DNA of 64,000 nucleotides from NCBI GenBank assembly GCA_963771705.1, contig CAVYUP010000006.1, forward strand, positions 1-64,000. The letters are read 5' to 3'. The notes beneath the pieces are model-generated. The model saw only the letters and a list, made by a program, of their open reading frames with translations. It had not been told where the DNA came from and made no database searches. Positions within the stretch are counted from its first letter, which is position 1; the number at the start of each line of letters is the position of its first letter. Shown one piece after another: positions 9,663 through 18,732 of this stretch. The stretch comes from DATFVA01 sp963771705 (lineage in GTDB: Bacteria; Bacteroidota; Ignavibacteria; Ignavibacteriales; Ignavibacteriaceae). Both the position numbers and the translations under genes were made by a program.

Positions 9663-9701
9663 TTAGCAAGCGAATATTCGCTGATAATGAATATTTGCTA
9701 T
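9663..9701. promoter_or_regulatory. Palindromic operator between fadD and the ScfR-type regulator
   Basis: AGCGAATATTCGCT at 9669-9682 is a perfect 14-bp palindrome. It is embedded in a wider inverted pair, TAGCAA at 9664-9669 and TTGCTA at 9695-9700, and a degenerate half-copy GAATATTTGCT follows at 9689-9699. The site sits in the 158-bp spacer between divergent fadD and the regulator gene. TATGCTTG at 9699-9706 is one base from the Bacteroidota -7 consensus TAnnTTTG and could be part of the regulator's own promoter. An operator bound by the neighbouring regulator is inferred. Confidence 0.6.
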
Positions 9702-9760
9702 GCTTGGATTAAAATTTGTATATTAATCGTGTATTTTTCGATGATTTAACCCCAATTTGT

Positions 9761-11266
9761 ATGAAACTTTCTGAAAATAACATAAGGCTGATCTTCGGAT
9801 TAAAACTGAAACAACTGAGACTCGATAATAATTTATCTCTGGCTGAGCTGGCCAGAAGAACCTCCCTTTCATCATCCTATCTAAATGAAATAGAGAACGG
9901 GAAGAAATATCCCAAATCCGATAAAATAGCCGCTCTTGCAGACGCACTGGGTGTATCCTATGATAAGCTTGTTTCCCTGAAGCTTACTAAAAATCTTGCT
10001 CCAGTAAGCGAATTACTGGAATCCAATATACTTGAACAGCTTCCACTGGATCATTACGGAATTGATATTAATAAACTACTGCATCAGATATCCCTTGCTC
10101 CCCTCCAGCTCAGCGCACTGGTATCCACTCTGATTGAACTGGCAAAAGGGCTGGAAATGTCACAAAACAATTTCAGCAAAACTGCTATAAGAACCTATAA
10201 AGAACTGAACGACAATTATTTTCCGGAGCTTGAAGATGCAGTTAGTAAATTTCTTAAAAAGATAAAGTTTACGTACAAGGCACCGATAAAGTTCAATACA
10301 CTCCTTAAGATAATTGAAGATGAATTTAACTATGAAGTTAAGGAACATGTCATATCCGATTCGGAGGAATTCAGAACCATACGCGGAATAAATATTCAGA
10401 ATGGAAAGAAGAAGAAAATCCTTCTGAATAAAAGATTAACTGACTCACAAAAAGCTTTCATCCTCGGTAAAGAAATTGCCTATAATTACCTGAATATATC
10501 CGAGCGTTCTCATATCTATTCGAATCTCCGTCTGGATTCTTTTGACCAGCTGCTGAACAATCTCAGAGCTTCATACTTTTCCACAGCTCTAATGATAAAT
10601 AAAGAGGAGTTGCTTTCTGATTTAAGAATATTCTTCGGAAAGAACTCTTTCGATGACAAATTTATTCTTTCCCTTCTCCGGAAATATAATGCTTCACCAG
10701 AAATGCTGATGCAGAGGATAACCAATGTTTTATCCAGGTACTTTAATATTTATACCTTCTTTTTTCACAGGTTTAATTCAGGCAAAGGTTCGGATACATT
10801 TACCCTGTCAAAGGAAATCAGACTTAATACTAAGGAGAATCCCGGCGGAAACAATACTTCGGAGCATTACTGCAGGAGATGGCAGTCTGTTAATGTGATA
10901 AGAAAATTAGAAAAGAAGCAGTCTAAAAGTAATAAAACCGGATTGACACTGGCAGGCATACAGAAATCTGTTTTTATTAACTCCGGCAACGAATATCTGA
11001 CCATATCTATTGCTAAGGATTCGACACTTCTGAAAAAAACCAGTTATAGTGTGACACTCGGCTTTCTGATGAACGAGGAACTAAAGCAGAGAATACTATT
11101 TGCGGAGGATCCCTCAATACCGGTTATTACTGTTAACGACACCTGCGAACGCTGTCAGATAATGGACTGCAAGGAAAGAATTGCCGAACCAACCGTGTAT
11201 GAAAACAAGGTTCGTTTACTGAAACTTCAGGAAGCACTAAATAAAATTATTAAAGAAGAAGCCTGA
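9761..11266 (+). CDS. ScfR/RamB-type short-chain acyl regulator (XRE HTH + DUF2083)
   Basis: An N-terminal XRE helix-turn-helix (LKLKQLRLDNNLSLAELA then SSSYLNEIENGKKYPK) is followed by a degenerate IrrE/ImmA-like region (KAFILGKEIAYNYL, without an intact HExxH). The long C-terminal part ends in CERCQIMDCKER, the cysteine motif of the DUF2083/ScfR family. Known members (RamB, PrpR/MccR types) sense short-chain acyl-CoA metabolism. The divergent placement on the fad operon suggests it controls those genes and itself. An upstream TTG at 9716 is in frame, but the ATG at 9761 begins the conserved part and is preferred. Confidence 0.85.
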   Translation: MKLSENNIRLIFGLKLKQLRLDNNLSLAELARRTSLSSSYLNEIENGKKYPKSDKIAALADALGVSYDKLVSLKLTKNLAPVSELLESNILEQLPLDHYGIDINKLLHQISLAPLQLSALVSTLIELAKGLEMSQNNFSKTAIRTYKELNDNYFPELEDAVSKFLKKIKFTYKAPIKFNTLLKIIEDEFNYEVKEHVISDSEEFRTIRGINIQNGKKKKILLNKRLTDSQKAFILGKEIAYNYLNISERSHIYSNLRLDSFDQLLNNLRASYFSTALMINKEELLSDLRIFFGKNSFDDKFILSLLRKYNASPEMLMQRITNVLSRYFNIYTFFFHRFNSGKGSDTFTLSKEIRLNTKENPGGNNTSEHYCRRWQSVNVIRKLEKKQSKSNKTGLTLAGIQKSVFINSGNEYLTISIAKDSTLLKKTSYSVTLGFLMNEELKQRILFAEDPSIPVITVNDTCERCQIMDCKERIAEPTVYENKVRLLKLQEALNKIIKEEA

Positions 11267-11272
11267 TAATCG

Positions 11273-11713
11273 TCATACTTCTCTGTCGCCGCTTTCAAAC
11301 TTTTCGATAACTATTCGATCCTTTTCAGGAACGGGAAAAGTTTTATTCTCCCTGTAATTATAAGAAACCAGCTTTGTTAAAGCCCTTGCAGCAATTTTTC
11401 TATTCTGCTGTTTGTCCACTATTACGATCAGGTGTTCAACATCTGAACTTTTCTTACCTATTTTCCCTGTACGTGTATAAACTTCCACATTATCCCCAAG
11501 CCTGATCTGTTCCAGATAATCTATTTCAATCCTTGCAATAACAGCATTAAATTCCAGGTTATTTGTGTCAATATTCAGAACATGATTATAATACGCAAGC
11601 CTTGCCTCCTCCAGGTATGAAAGGTAGGAAGCATTGTTCACATGACCCATTGCATCCAGATCACTGAATCTTACTTTGACAGGGATACGGTGTTTAAATT
11701 TTTTTATATCCAT
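11273..11713 (-). CDS. Acyl-CoA thioesterase, 4HBT family (second copy)
   Basis: This 146-residue single hot-dog protein carries VRFSDLDAMGHVNNASYLSY near the N-terminus, which holds the Asp and the HVNN turn of the YbgC/4HBT family. It is more canonical (GHVNN) than the paralogue at 717-1175 (GILNN). It lies tail-to-tail with the ScfR-type regulator (6-bp gap) and 5 bp downstream of ltaE, so it probably belongs to the ltaE transcript. Substrate unknown. Confidence 0.87.
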   Translation of the reverse strand: MDIKKFKHRIPVKVRFSDLDAMGHVNNASYLSYLEEARLAYYNHVLNIDTNNLEFNAVIARIEIDYLEQIRLGDNVEVYTRTGKIGKKSSDVEHLIVIVDKQQNRKIAARALTKLVSYNYRENKTFPVPEKDRIVIEKFESGDREV

Positions 11714-11718
11714 AAATA

Positions 11719-12753
11719 CTACTTAAAGACATCTTTAATAATTATTTGTGCTTTTTTAATTTCGTCTAAACTTACATCAAGGTGAGTGATCACCCTGAGC
11801 GAGTCAATTTTGCCTACAGAGATCAGCAGTCCTTTCTCTCTGCAGAGTTCAATCGCTTTTTCCACTGAAACCTTCAAAGGTTTGAATATAAGGATGTTCG
11901 TCTGAACCGCATCCATGTCTATTTCAAGAGAAGGAATTTCGTAAATAGTTTCCGCCAGGATTTTTGCTTTCCTATGATCTTCTTCAAGCCGCTCTATGTT
12001 GTTTTTTAAGGCATATAGTCCTGCGGCCGCAATTATACCTACCTGCCTCATCCCGCCGCCCCAGGCTTTCCTTACACGGAACGCCTCCTTTATGAAATCC
12101 TTTGTCCCGCCTATGATTGAACCCACCGGAGCTCCAAGTCCCTTCGAAAGGCAGCAGGAAATTGAATCAAAGTGCTCCGCAAAATCTTTTACAGGAATCC
12201 CGGATGCGACAGAAGCATTCCAGATCCTTGCACCATCCAGATGAGAGTATAAATTATATTTTTTTGCCAGCTTCCTCAGCGCGATAATATTATCGAGAGG
12301 CTGAATTGCTCCTCCTGCTCTGTTGTGGGTATTCTCTACCTCAATTACTTTTGTCTTTGCCATATAGTATGCGCTGGCAGGACGAATATAAGGCTCAACC
12401 TGTTCCGGTGTTATTATCCCGTTTTTTCCGTCAATCGGTGAAAGCTGGATTCCGCTTAACGCAGCAGGAGAGCCCGATTCATAGTTAAATATATGTGAGT
12501 CTTTTTCGCATATGACCTCATCACCGGGGTTTGTAAGAACATTGAGACAAATCTGGTTTCCCATAACCCCGCTCGGCACAAAAAGCGATGCTTCTTTACC
12601 AAGAATTTCAGCAGCATACTCCTGCAGCCTGTTAACAGATGGATCTTCCTGAAAGACGTCATCGCCAACCTCTGCCTCATACATTGCTTTTCTCATCCCT
12701 TCAGAGGGACGGGTTACCGTGTCGCTTCTTAAATCAATAAATTTTTCAGCCAT
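11719..12753 (-). CDS. ltaE: Low-specificity L-threonine aldolase
   Basis: This 344-residue fold-type I PLP enzyme starts IDLRSDTVTRPSEGMRKAM and has EVGDDVFQEDPSVNRLQ, both hallmarks of threonine aldolases. The PLP-binding Lys lies in CCLSKGLGAPVGSI. It cleaves L-threonine/allo-threonine to glycine and acetaldehyde in the cytoplasm. It lies 32 bp downstream of lnt and directly upstream of a thioesterase. Confidence 0.93.
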   Translation of the reverse strand: MAEKFIDLRSDTVTRPSEGMRKAMYEAEVGDDVFQEDPSVNRLQEYAAEILGKEASLFVPSGVMGNQICLNVLTNPGDEVICEKDSHIFNYESGSPAALSGIQLSPIDGKNGIITPEQVEPYIRPASAYYMAKTKVIEVENTHNRAGGAIQPLDNIIALRKLAKKYNLYSHLDGARIWNASVASGIPVKDFAEHFDSISCCLSKGLGAPVGSIIGGTKDFIKEAFRVRKAWGGGMRQVGIIAAAGLYALKNNIERLEEDHRKAKILAETIYEIPSLEIDMDAVQTNILIFKPLKVSVEKAIELCREKGLLISVGKIDSLRVITHLDVSLDEIKKAQIIIKDVFK

Positions 12754-12785
12754 TTTATTTCTTCTTTTTTTCCTAGTTTAAGAGA

Positions 12786-14462
12786 TTAAAGATTAAATTT
12801 TTCTTTTATTTTTTTCAATAAAATTATGCCTACAACCCAGAGGGAGAAAACCGAACATAGCGTCGGGAGCAGAGAATGGGTTTTTGTATAGAATGTTTCT
12901 TCAGACTCAAGAGGCACATCCTGTACTATGACAGCTTTAGTAAACATCTTCGATTGTTCTATGGTTATGCCTAAGGGGTTTATGAAGCAGCTTATACCGC
13001 CATTAGCGGCACGGAGTACCGAACGCCGGTTCTCCACAGCACGTAGCACTGAGATCTCTTTATGCTGATAAGGACCGCTTGAGTTACCGTACCAGCTGTC
13101 ATTTGTCACCACTGTAATCAGCTGTGCACCCTTCCGGATGAACGCAGATACAAAATCAGGGTAAATAGATTCATAACAGACCAATCCATTTAATTTTAAG
13201 GTATCCTGAGCACTTTCATTTTTTATTTTTAAGGGAGCTTTAAATACAAGGGTATCTTTACCAACATTCCACCCGGAAATGCCAACTCCCCACTGAAGAA
13301 GGTCAGCCAGGAACGGGAAAGTATCCACATAAGGAACACGTTCACCGAAAGGAACAAGCTTCATCTTACCATAACGCTGTATATTAGTAGTAAAGGGGGA
13401 GAAAAGAAAAATGGCATTATAAGTTCTATAATAATATTTCCCTATCTCACTGTATTTAACGTCTGAAGGAAGATCCCGCCCTTTTTCATAATATCTTATA
13501 TCCGGTATCCCTGAAAGGATCCATACCTTTTCAGTCCGTGCGAAGGTATATATAGAATCGAGAGAATTCCCGAAACCTCCGCTGAGCAGAAAGACAGGCA
13601 GAGCTGTTTCAGGCCAGACAACCAGTTCAGCTCCTTTCTTAACGGCCTTACGTGACATATCAAGGTACATATGTGTAAGCTGATCAACACTTCCACCGCT
13701 CCATTTTTCCCAGGGGTCAAGGTTCGGCTGAATAAGTCCAACCCGAACTGTTTTATCAGAGATCTTAAATGTATTTAATCTGTACGCCCCATAGGCTAAT
13801 ATTAAAACAATTAAACCGACTCCAATACCAAAATGGATATAAGAATACTTCCTTTTTAGAGGATAAAAGGAGATGCCTTTATAAAGAAGGACGTTTATCA
13901 ACACAACAAGGAATGATAAACCAAGTGTACCAACAATATCTGCAATCTGAATAAATGAAATAAAGTGAGGAAGTCCGTTTCCAAGTGTAAGCCAGGGGAA
14001 GCTTAATTCTGTAAGCATATAGAGGTACTCATAAGTCACCCAGAAGAGAGGAAAAAGGAACAGAGTTACAGATAAAGGGAATATCTTCCTCGCAAAATAG
14101 AGCAGCGTTGAAGGTATAAGAAAAAATACCGGATTAACGAAAAGCAGCAGCACACCCGAGATCATCAGGAACGGGTCTGCTTTCGGCTGCCAGCTCCCTA
14201 CCCAGTATATAGTTATTAAGCCAAATACAAACGCCATTAAGTAAGTGGCCGAGTTAATTTCAATAAGCCTGCCGCGTCTCTCTATAACGATCAGATAAGG
14301 AACCAGACCAATAAGCATCAAAATCGTAAATGGGAAAGGGAACGGAGGAAACGAAACACCAAGGAAAATACCGCTGATTACCAGCAGCAGTCTGTCCTTT
14401 CTCCTAAGTTTTCTTTCTTCCTCAGAAATAAAAGGTCTGTTCTTCCAGAAAAATAATCTCAA
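12786..14462 (-). CDS. lnt: Apolipoprotein N-acyltransferase
   Basis: The 558-residue protein starts with about six hydrophobic segments and continues into a nitrilase-fold periplasmic domain. The Glu-Lys-Cys triad is visible: VVWPETALPVF (Glu), MKLVPFGERVPY (Lys) and LVCYESIYPDF (Cys). A last hydrophobic segment closes the protein. It adds the third acyl chain to lipoproteins in the inner membrane, consistent with a diderm cell and with the lipoproteins in this window. The start overlaps the DedA gene stop by 4 bp (ATGA). Confidence 0.93.
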   Translation of the reverse strand: MRLFFWKNRPFISEEERKLRRKDRLLLVISGIFLGVSFPPFPFPFTILMLIGLVPYLIVIERRGRLIEINSATYLMAFVFGLITIYWVGSWQPKADPFLMISGVLLLFVNPVFFLIPSTLLYFARKIFPLSVTLFLFPLFWVTYEYLYMLTELSFPWLTLGNGLPHFISFIQIADIVGTLGLSFLVVLINVLLYKGISFYPLKRKYSYIHFGIGVGLIVLILAYGAYRLNTFKISDKTVRVGLIQPNLDPWEKWSGGSVDQLTHMYLDMSRKAVKKGAELVVWPETALPVFLLSGGFGNSLDSIYTFARTEKVWILSGIPDIRYYEKGRDLPSDVKYSEIGKYYYRTYNAIFLFSPFTTNIQRYGKMKLVPFGERVPYVDTFPFLADLLQWGVGISGWNVGKDTLVFKAPLKIKNESAQDTLKLNGLVCYESIYPDFVSAFIRKGAQLITVVTNDSWYGNSSGPYQHKEISVLRAVENRRSVLRAANGGISCFINPLGITIEQSKMFTKAVIVQDVPLESEETFYTKTHSLLPTLCSVFSLWVVGIILLKKIKEKFNL

Positions 14463-15070
14463 CTCTGAATTTTCCTTTTCTTAAGTATAAATCTTAAAAC
14501 TGCCAACACCACCACAATTCCTGTTATTATCCATGCGATATTACTATAAGTAGAAAGATAACCATCTATAACTTCAATGTTGCTGCCGAATATAAGTCCA
14601 AGGTAAATTATAACCGCATTCCATACGATAGCACTTATGGCAGCAAGTATAGCAGTTTTTTTGAAATTGAGTTCACTTAATCCCGCGAAGAAGGAAATAA
14701 CAGATCTCGTTCCGGGGAGGAACCTGTTGGCAAGAATTATCCAGTACCCCCACTTTTTAAACCAGAGTTCAACTTTAGTAAGGGTTTCAATTGAGATGAA
14801 CTTTATCTTACCGGCCTGTATAACCTTACGGTCTAGTTGAGTGCCGATAAAGAATAAAGTCATAAACCCGATAACACTGCCAATCGTGGTTATTAACAAA
14901 GTAGGAATAAAGTGAAGCTCACCTGTTCCTATAAGAGATCCACCAACAATTACCACAAGATCACTGGGGGAAGGAGGAAATACGTTCTCTATAAAAGAAA
15001 AAAAGAATAGGGCCACATAAATCCAGAATGGGGATAGCTGAGAAATGAAATCCAGGACATGTTCAATCAT
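14459..15070 (-). CDS. DedA family membrane protein
   Basis: The protein has 203 residues with several membrane segments. FPPSPSDLVVIVGGSL and KWGYWIILANRFLPGTRS, including the GxxxFxPGxR-like motif, are diagnostic of DedA/SNARE-associated proteins, proposed lipid scramblases that return undecaprenyl phosphate or phospholipids across the inner membrane. It overlaps lnt by 4 bp and follows ispF by 2 bp, forming an envelope/isoprenoid cluster. Exact substrate is not inferable. Confidence 0.9.
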   Translation of the reverse strand: MIEHVLDFISQLSPFWIYVALFFFSFIENVFPPSPSDLVVIVGGSLIGTGELHFIPTLLITTIGSVIGFMTLFFIGTQLDRKVIQAGKIKFISIETLTKVELWFKKWGYWIILANRFLPGTRSVISFFAGLSELNFKKTAILAAISAIVWNAVIIYLGLIFGSNIEVIDGYLSTYSNIAWIITGIVVVLAVLRFILKKRKIQS

Positions 15071-15072
15071 AC

Positions 15073-15561
15073 TTAAATATCTTTAATTAAAAGCACGGTT
15101 GAAAAAACTGCAGCTCCCTCTTCCCTGCCGACGAAACCTAATTTTTCATTCGTGCCTGCTTTCACCGAGACCTGATTTAGCGCAACTCCGAGGATAGACG
15201 AAATATTTTCCCTCATCTTCATAATATATTTTGCAATCTTCGGCTGCTGGAGGGAGACCATTGAATCTATATTACCGAGGGAGTAACCCTTCTGCTTCAC
15301 CATCTTGTATGTAAGTCTCAGGAACATCGAACTGTCGGCATTTTTATATTCGGCATTTGTATCAGGGAAATGCTGCCCGATGTCACCCAATGCCAATGCC
15401 CCAAGCATCGCATCGGTAATAGAATGCAGCAGCGCGTCAGCATCTGAATGTCCAAGCAGGCCCCTGGAATGAGGAATTTCTATCCCTCCAAGAATAAGCT
15501 TACGGCCTTCTGCAAGCTCGTGTACATCAAAGCCCAACCCAATTCTGAATTGCTGGTTCAA
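15073..15561 (-). CDS. ispF: 2-C-methyl-D-erythritol 2,4-cyclodiphosphate synthase
   Basis: This 162-residue IspF has the metal-binding GFDVHEL near residue 10, the second-site HSDADALLHSITDAMLGAL, and the C-terminal TNEKLGFVGREEG. It cyclises CDP-ME 2-phosphate in the MEP isoprenoid pathway, so this organism uses the non-mevalonate route. The gene is full length and overlaps the acylphosphatase gene by 4 bp. Confidence 0.96.
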   Translation of the reverse strand: MNQQFRIGLGFDVHELAEGRKLILGGIEIPHSRGLLGHSDADALLHSITDAMLGALALGDIGQHFPDTNAEYKNADSSMFLRLTYKMVKQKGYSLGNIDSMVSLQQPKIAKYIMKMRENISSILGVALNQVSVKAGTNEKLGFVGREEGAAVFSTVLLIKDI

Positions 15562-15842
15562 TACCTTATCTCAAAATGTGTAAATTCATTTTTACTTTCT
15601 CCCCAATCGATTTTGCAGTTTTTTACAGAGGCGTGTGACGGACCGACTTTAATGCGTTTGAACAAGTCCTCGATCTTAGCCCTGCTTCCCTCAACAACCG
15701 TAAGTACTTCACCGGAAAACAAATTCTTAGTGTAACCTTTCAAGCCCAGACTTTCAGCATTCTTAATTATAAAATACCTGAATCCCACACCCTGAACCAG
15801 TCCATTAGCAATAATTTCCGCACGTTTCTCGCTATTACTCAT
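15558..15842 (-). CDS. acyP: Acylphosphatase
   Basis: A small protein of about 94 residues with the signature GLVQGVGFRYFI (catalytic Arg) and GYTKNLFSGEV (catalytic Asn). It hydrolyses acyl phosphates in the cytoplasm. A longer frame starts at 15866, but the Met at 15842 (MSNSEKRAE) gives a normal-length protein and only an 8-bp overlap with the upstream EamA gene, so it is preferred. It overlaps ispF downstream by 4 bp. Confidence 0.9.
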   Translation of the reverse strand: MSNSEKRAEIIANGLVQGVGFRYFIIKNAESLGLKGYTKNLFSGEVLTVVEGSRAKIEDLFKRIKVGPSHASVKNCKIDWGESKNEFTHFEIRY

Positions 15843-16749
15843 ACTGTTTTTTGCCTTTTTTATCAATCACCTCGGAGACGAGAAGTCCTGAAAATATAAG
15901 CGCGCCTCCTATCAATCCAAAATTAGAAATTTTTTCTCTCAACACAAAGAATGCAACTATAGCTGAAAAAATAGGTTCCAGGGCATAAATTATTCCGGCT
16001 CTGGCAGGTATAATCAGCCGCTGATACTTCGTCATTATTATAGTAGTTACAATGGTTGCAAGTATTGATGTATATCCCACGGCAAAAATTAAGTTAGCGG
16101 TTATTTCCAGGTGCGGCGTTTCAAGTCCGGCAAATGCGAGAAAAAATACCGCCAGCACCCCGCAGACACCAGTAACGGCTATCTGAAGGAAAACGAGAGG
16201 TTTATAATCGAATTTTTTGCTTACGATATCAAGATAAACTACGTATAGCGAAAAGAAAAAAGCGCATAGAAGGGTGAAGAAGTCGCCGATATTAAAGCCC
16301 TCACCGATTTCGGAAAATACAGAAAGAATTGAAGTACCGCTGCTCGACAAAAAAATTAATCCCGCTACGCATAAAATAATACCAATAACGCTCCCTTTAG
16401 AGGGGAGTTTTCTTTCAATTACTATCTGGAGAAGCGGGGTGAAGATAACGAAGGTTCCTGTAATGAATCCGGATTTAGTAGCGGAAGTATAGTTCAGTCC
16501 TATTGTCTGCGTAGAGAATCCAAGGAAATAAAATATCCCGAGGAGGATGCCTCCTAAAAGCACTGGCCTTGAAATATTCTTTAGTGCCTTGAATAAAAAA
16601 GGCAGAAGAATTAAAGCGGCAAAAATAAAGCGAAGGGAGATAAAAACAAGAGGAGATGCATCATGCAGGGCGCTTTTGATGATCGTAAAAGTTGCCCCCC
16701 ATATAATGGTGGCAGTAATAAGAGCAATTTCACCTCTGAATTTCTTCAT
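15835..16749 (-). CDS. EamA/DMT family transporter
   Basis: The protein has 304 residues and about ten hydrophobic segments in two homologous EamA halves (TIIWGATFTIIKSAL in the first, ATIVTTIIMTKYQRLI and LEPIFSAIVAFFVLREKIS in the second). This is a drug/metabolite transporter-superfamily inner-membrane permease, and the substrate cannot be assigned. It lies 26 bp downstream of era. Confidence 0.88.
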   Translation of the reverse strand: MKKFRGEIALITATIIWGATFTIIKSALHDASPLVFISLRFIFAALILLPFLFKALKNISRPVLLGGILLGIFYFLGFSTQTIGLNYTSATKSGFITGTFVIFTPLLQIVIERKLPSKGSVIGIILCVAGLIFLSSSGTSILSVFSEIGEGFNIGDFFTLLCAFFFSLYVVYLDIVSKKFDYKPLVFLQIAVTGVCGVLAVFFLAFAGLETPHLEITANLIFAVGYTSILATIVTTIIMTKYQRLIIPARAGIIYALEPIFSAIVAFFVLREKISNFGLIGGALIFSGLLVSEVIDKKGKKQYE

Positions 16750-16775
16750 AGATACAGGGAGTAAATACTGAGGAC

Positions 16776-17690
16776 TTACTTACCTTTCTCTTTTTCGTGT
16801 GAATATCCGAAATAACGAAGCATTTTTTCATCCGAGCGCCAGTTTTTTCTAACCTTAACGCGAAGCTCAAGATAGACTTCCCTCCCGAGAAATTCCTCCA
16901 CAGCTTTGCGCGATTCAGCCCCGAGCTTTTTTATGGCCGCTCCCTGCTTCCCTATAATAATTCCTTTCTGACTCTCTTTCTCAACTACGATCTCGGCATC
17001 AATATAGTCTTTATTGGCTTCCCTCTCTTTAAAATCATTTATGAGCACTTCAACGGAGTACGGAATTTCCTCTCTGTATAGAAGCAGGATTTTCTCCCTG
17101 ATAATCTCTGACACAAAAAATCTTTCATTTTCATCGGCGACTATATCATCAGGGTAGAACTTCGGGTTTTCAGGAAGGAGATCTACTATTTCCACAAGTA
17201 CTTTCTGAACATTATAATTAACATTTGCAGCCAGGGGTATGATGCTTTTAAAGTTACCCTTCCCTTCGAACTTTGTAAGCATTACCGTTACTATTTCCTG
17301 CTGAATCTTATCTACTTTATTTAGCACAAGAATGACAGGAACATTTGAATCGAGAATCTTTTTAATCTCGGGGAGCGAGAGAAGTTTATCACCCTCCGGG
17401 TCATCGCACACGTCTATCATAAGGACGAATATATCGGCATCAGTGATGGAACGGTTTACATCGTCCATCATTTTCTCCTGCAGGAGATAAGCCGGTTTCA
17501 GAATGCCGGGTGTGTCGAGAAAAATAACCTGATAATTTTCCTCCGAAAGTATTCCGAGTATTCTTTTACGGGTTGTCTGAGGCTTTTCATTAACAATCGA
17601 TATCTTCCGGGCAAGCAGCGAATTAAGTAAAGTCGATTTCCCTACATTCGGCAAACCCAGTATCGCAACGTATCCTGCTTTTGTATCCAT
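16776..17690 (-). CDS. era: GTPase Era
   Basis: This 304-residue GTPase has G1 GLPNVGKST, G3 DTPG, G4 NKVD, and a C-terminal KH domain (KGIIIGKQGAAIKKLG). It binds the 3' end of 16S rRNA and is needed for small-subunit maturation. The length is normal and all GTPase motifs are intact. Confidence 0.96.
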   Translation of the reverse strand: MDTKAGYVAILGLPNVGKSTLLNSLLARKISIVNEKPQTTRKRILGILSEENYQVIFLDTPGILKPAYLLQEKMMDDVNRSITDADIFVLMIDVCDDPEGDKLLSLPEIKKILDSNVPVILVLNKVDKIQQEIVTVMLTKFEGKGNFKSIIPLAANVNYNVQKVLVEIVDLLPENPKFYPDDIVADENERFFVSEIIREKILLLYREEIPYSVEVLINDFKEREANKDYIDAEIVVEKESQKGIIIGKQGAAIKKLGAESRKAVEEFLGREVYLELRVKVRKNWRSDEKMLRYFGYSHEKEKGK

Positions 17691-17710
17691 TTCACATCTC
17701 TGATAATTAG

Positions 17711-18034
17711 TTATTCAATTACTACTGCCGTACCGCTCGCACTTACCATCAGCATATTACCGCTGCCTCCGCCTATAGTCTCATAATCAAGGTCAACGCC
17801 TATAACAGCATTAGCTCCCATTGCACCGGCATTCTCCATCATTTCTGCCACAGCAATATCCTTTGCCTTACGCAGCTCCTTCTCATAAGAAGCCGATCTG
17901 CCGCCGACGATGTCTCTTATACCAGCAAAAATATCCTTAAAGATATTCGCTCCCATTATCGCTTCACCGGATACTAGTCCGAAGTATTGAGTTACCTTCC
18001 TGCCTTCAACTACATTTGTTGTGGTTACAAGCAT
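17711..18034 (-). CDS. YbjQ/UPF0145 family protein
   Basis: A 107-residue protein starting MLVTTTNVVEGRKV, with GLVSGEAIMGANIFKDIFA and GANAVIGVDLDYE. These features define the UPF0145 (YbjQ, 'heavy-metal-binding domain') family, a small pentamer-forming fold of unknown role. A longer frame opens at 18076, but AGAGGATAG sits directly upstream of the ATG at 18034 and homologues start here. It lies 20 bp upstream of era. Confidence 0.88.
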   Translation of the reverse strand: MLVTTTNVVEGRKVTQYFGLVSGEAIMGANIFKDIFAGIRDIVGGRSASYEKELRKAKDIAVAEMMENAGAMGANAVIGVDLDYETIGGGSGNMLMVSASGTAVVIE

Positions 18035-18213
18035 CTCTATCCTCTTTTTTTTTCGAAAACATAATAAAAATAACAAAAAGAGAGGAATTTATTGTGAGTA
18101 TCCTAAAATTAACAAAGGGATAGTGTAATTTATTTTTGAGAGCGGACTGGATGACCGCAGGGGACGAATACGGATGCCTGTTAGAATTCGTTTCAGAAGA
18201 GCTGAGAGCAGCC

Positions 18214-18732
18214 TTATAGCTTGGTGAGTTTGGCTTTCGCCTGTCTGTGACTATCGAAGAACAACCAGGCAGATATTATAATTGCGAAAGAAAAAATGAA
18301 TCCGATAACAGAAATGTTGCCTGAAGTAAATAATGTTTTTATACCGCCGACAAGCTTTTCAACCAGATAAATGAAGTCATTTATACCTGAACTGCTTTCT
18401 GCAGAATTGTTCCCGAGAGAGAGAATATAAGAGGTGAGATAGCCAATAATTCCCAGACTAATGAGTACAAAAACAGATGAAATGGAGAAGATAAAATATC
18501 TCTGTCCTTTGGGTTCTGTTCTTCTGACGATTTTCTTCATCAGCATTAAAGTGAAATCTGCAGATGTTCTTCTCACCGGATAATTTTTAAGCTCGTTGTG
18601 AACAAGCTGCATGGCCAGGAGTCGTCTCTTTGCATCTTCCGAACTTTTCAGAATTTCCTTAACCTCTTTTAATTCAGAGGAACTTAACTCACCATCTATG
18701 TACCTGTTCAAAATCTCGTCGGTTAATTCCAT
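18214..18732 (-). CDS. Anti-sigma factor, membrane-anchored
   Basis: This 172-residue protein has an N-terminal cytoplasmic helical segment (LTDEILNRYIDGELSSSE, similar to the start of zinc-finger anti-sigma domains but without the Cys/His cluster) followed by two hydrophobic segments. Its start codon overlaps the stop of the ECF sigma gene by one base, the usual layout for a sigma/anti-sigma pair. It probably holds the sigma factor at the membrane. No periplasmic sensor domain of any size is present. Confidence 0.75.
   Translation of the reverse strand: MELTDEILNRYIDGELSSSELKEVKEILKSSEDAKRRLLAMQLVHNELKNYPVRRTSADFTLMLMKKIVRRTEPKGQRYFIFSISSVFVLISLGIIGYLTSYILSLGNNSAESSSGINDFIYLVEKLVGGIKTLFTSGNISVIGFIFSFAIIISAWLFFDSHRQAKAKLTKL

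Noticed and set aside
717..11713. The two 4HBT thioesterases as a recent duplication
   Set aside because: Apart from the family motif the sequences differ strongly, including at the active-site turn (GILNN versus GHVNN).
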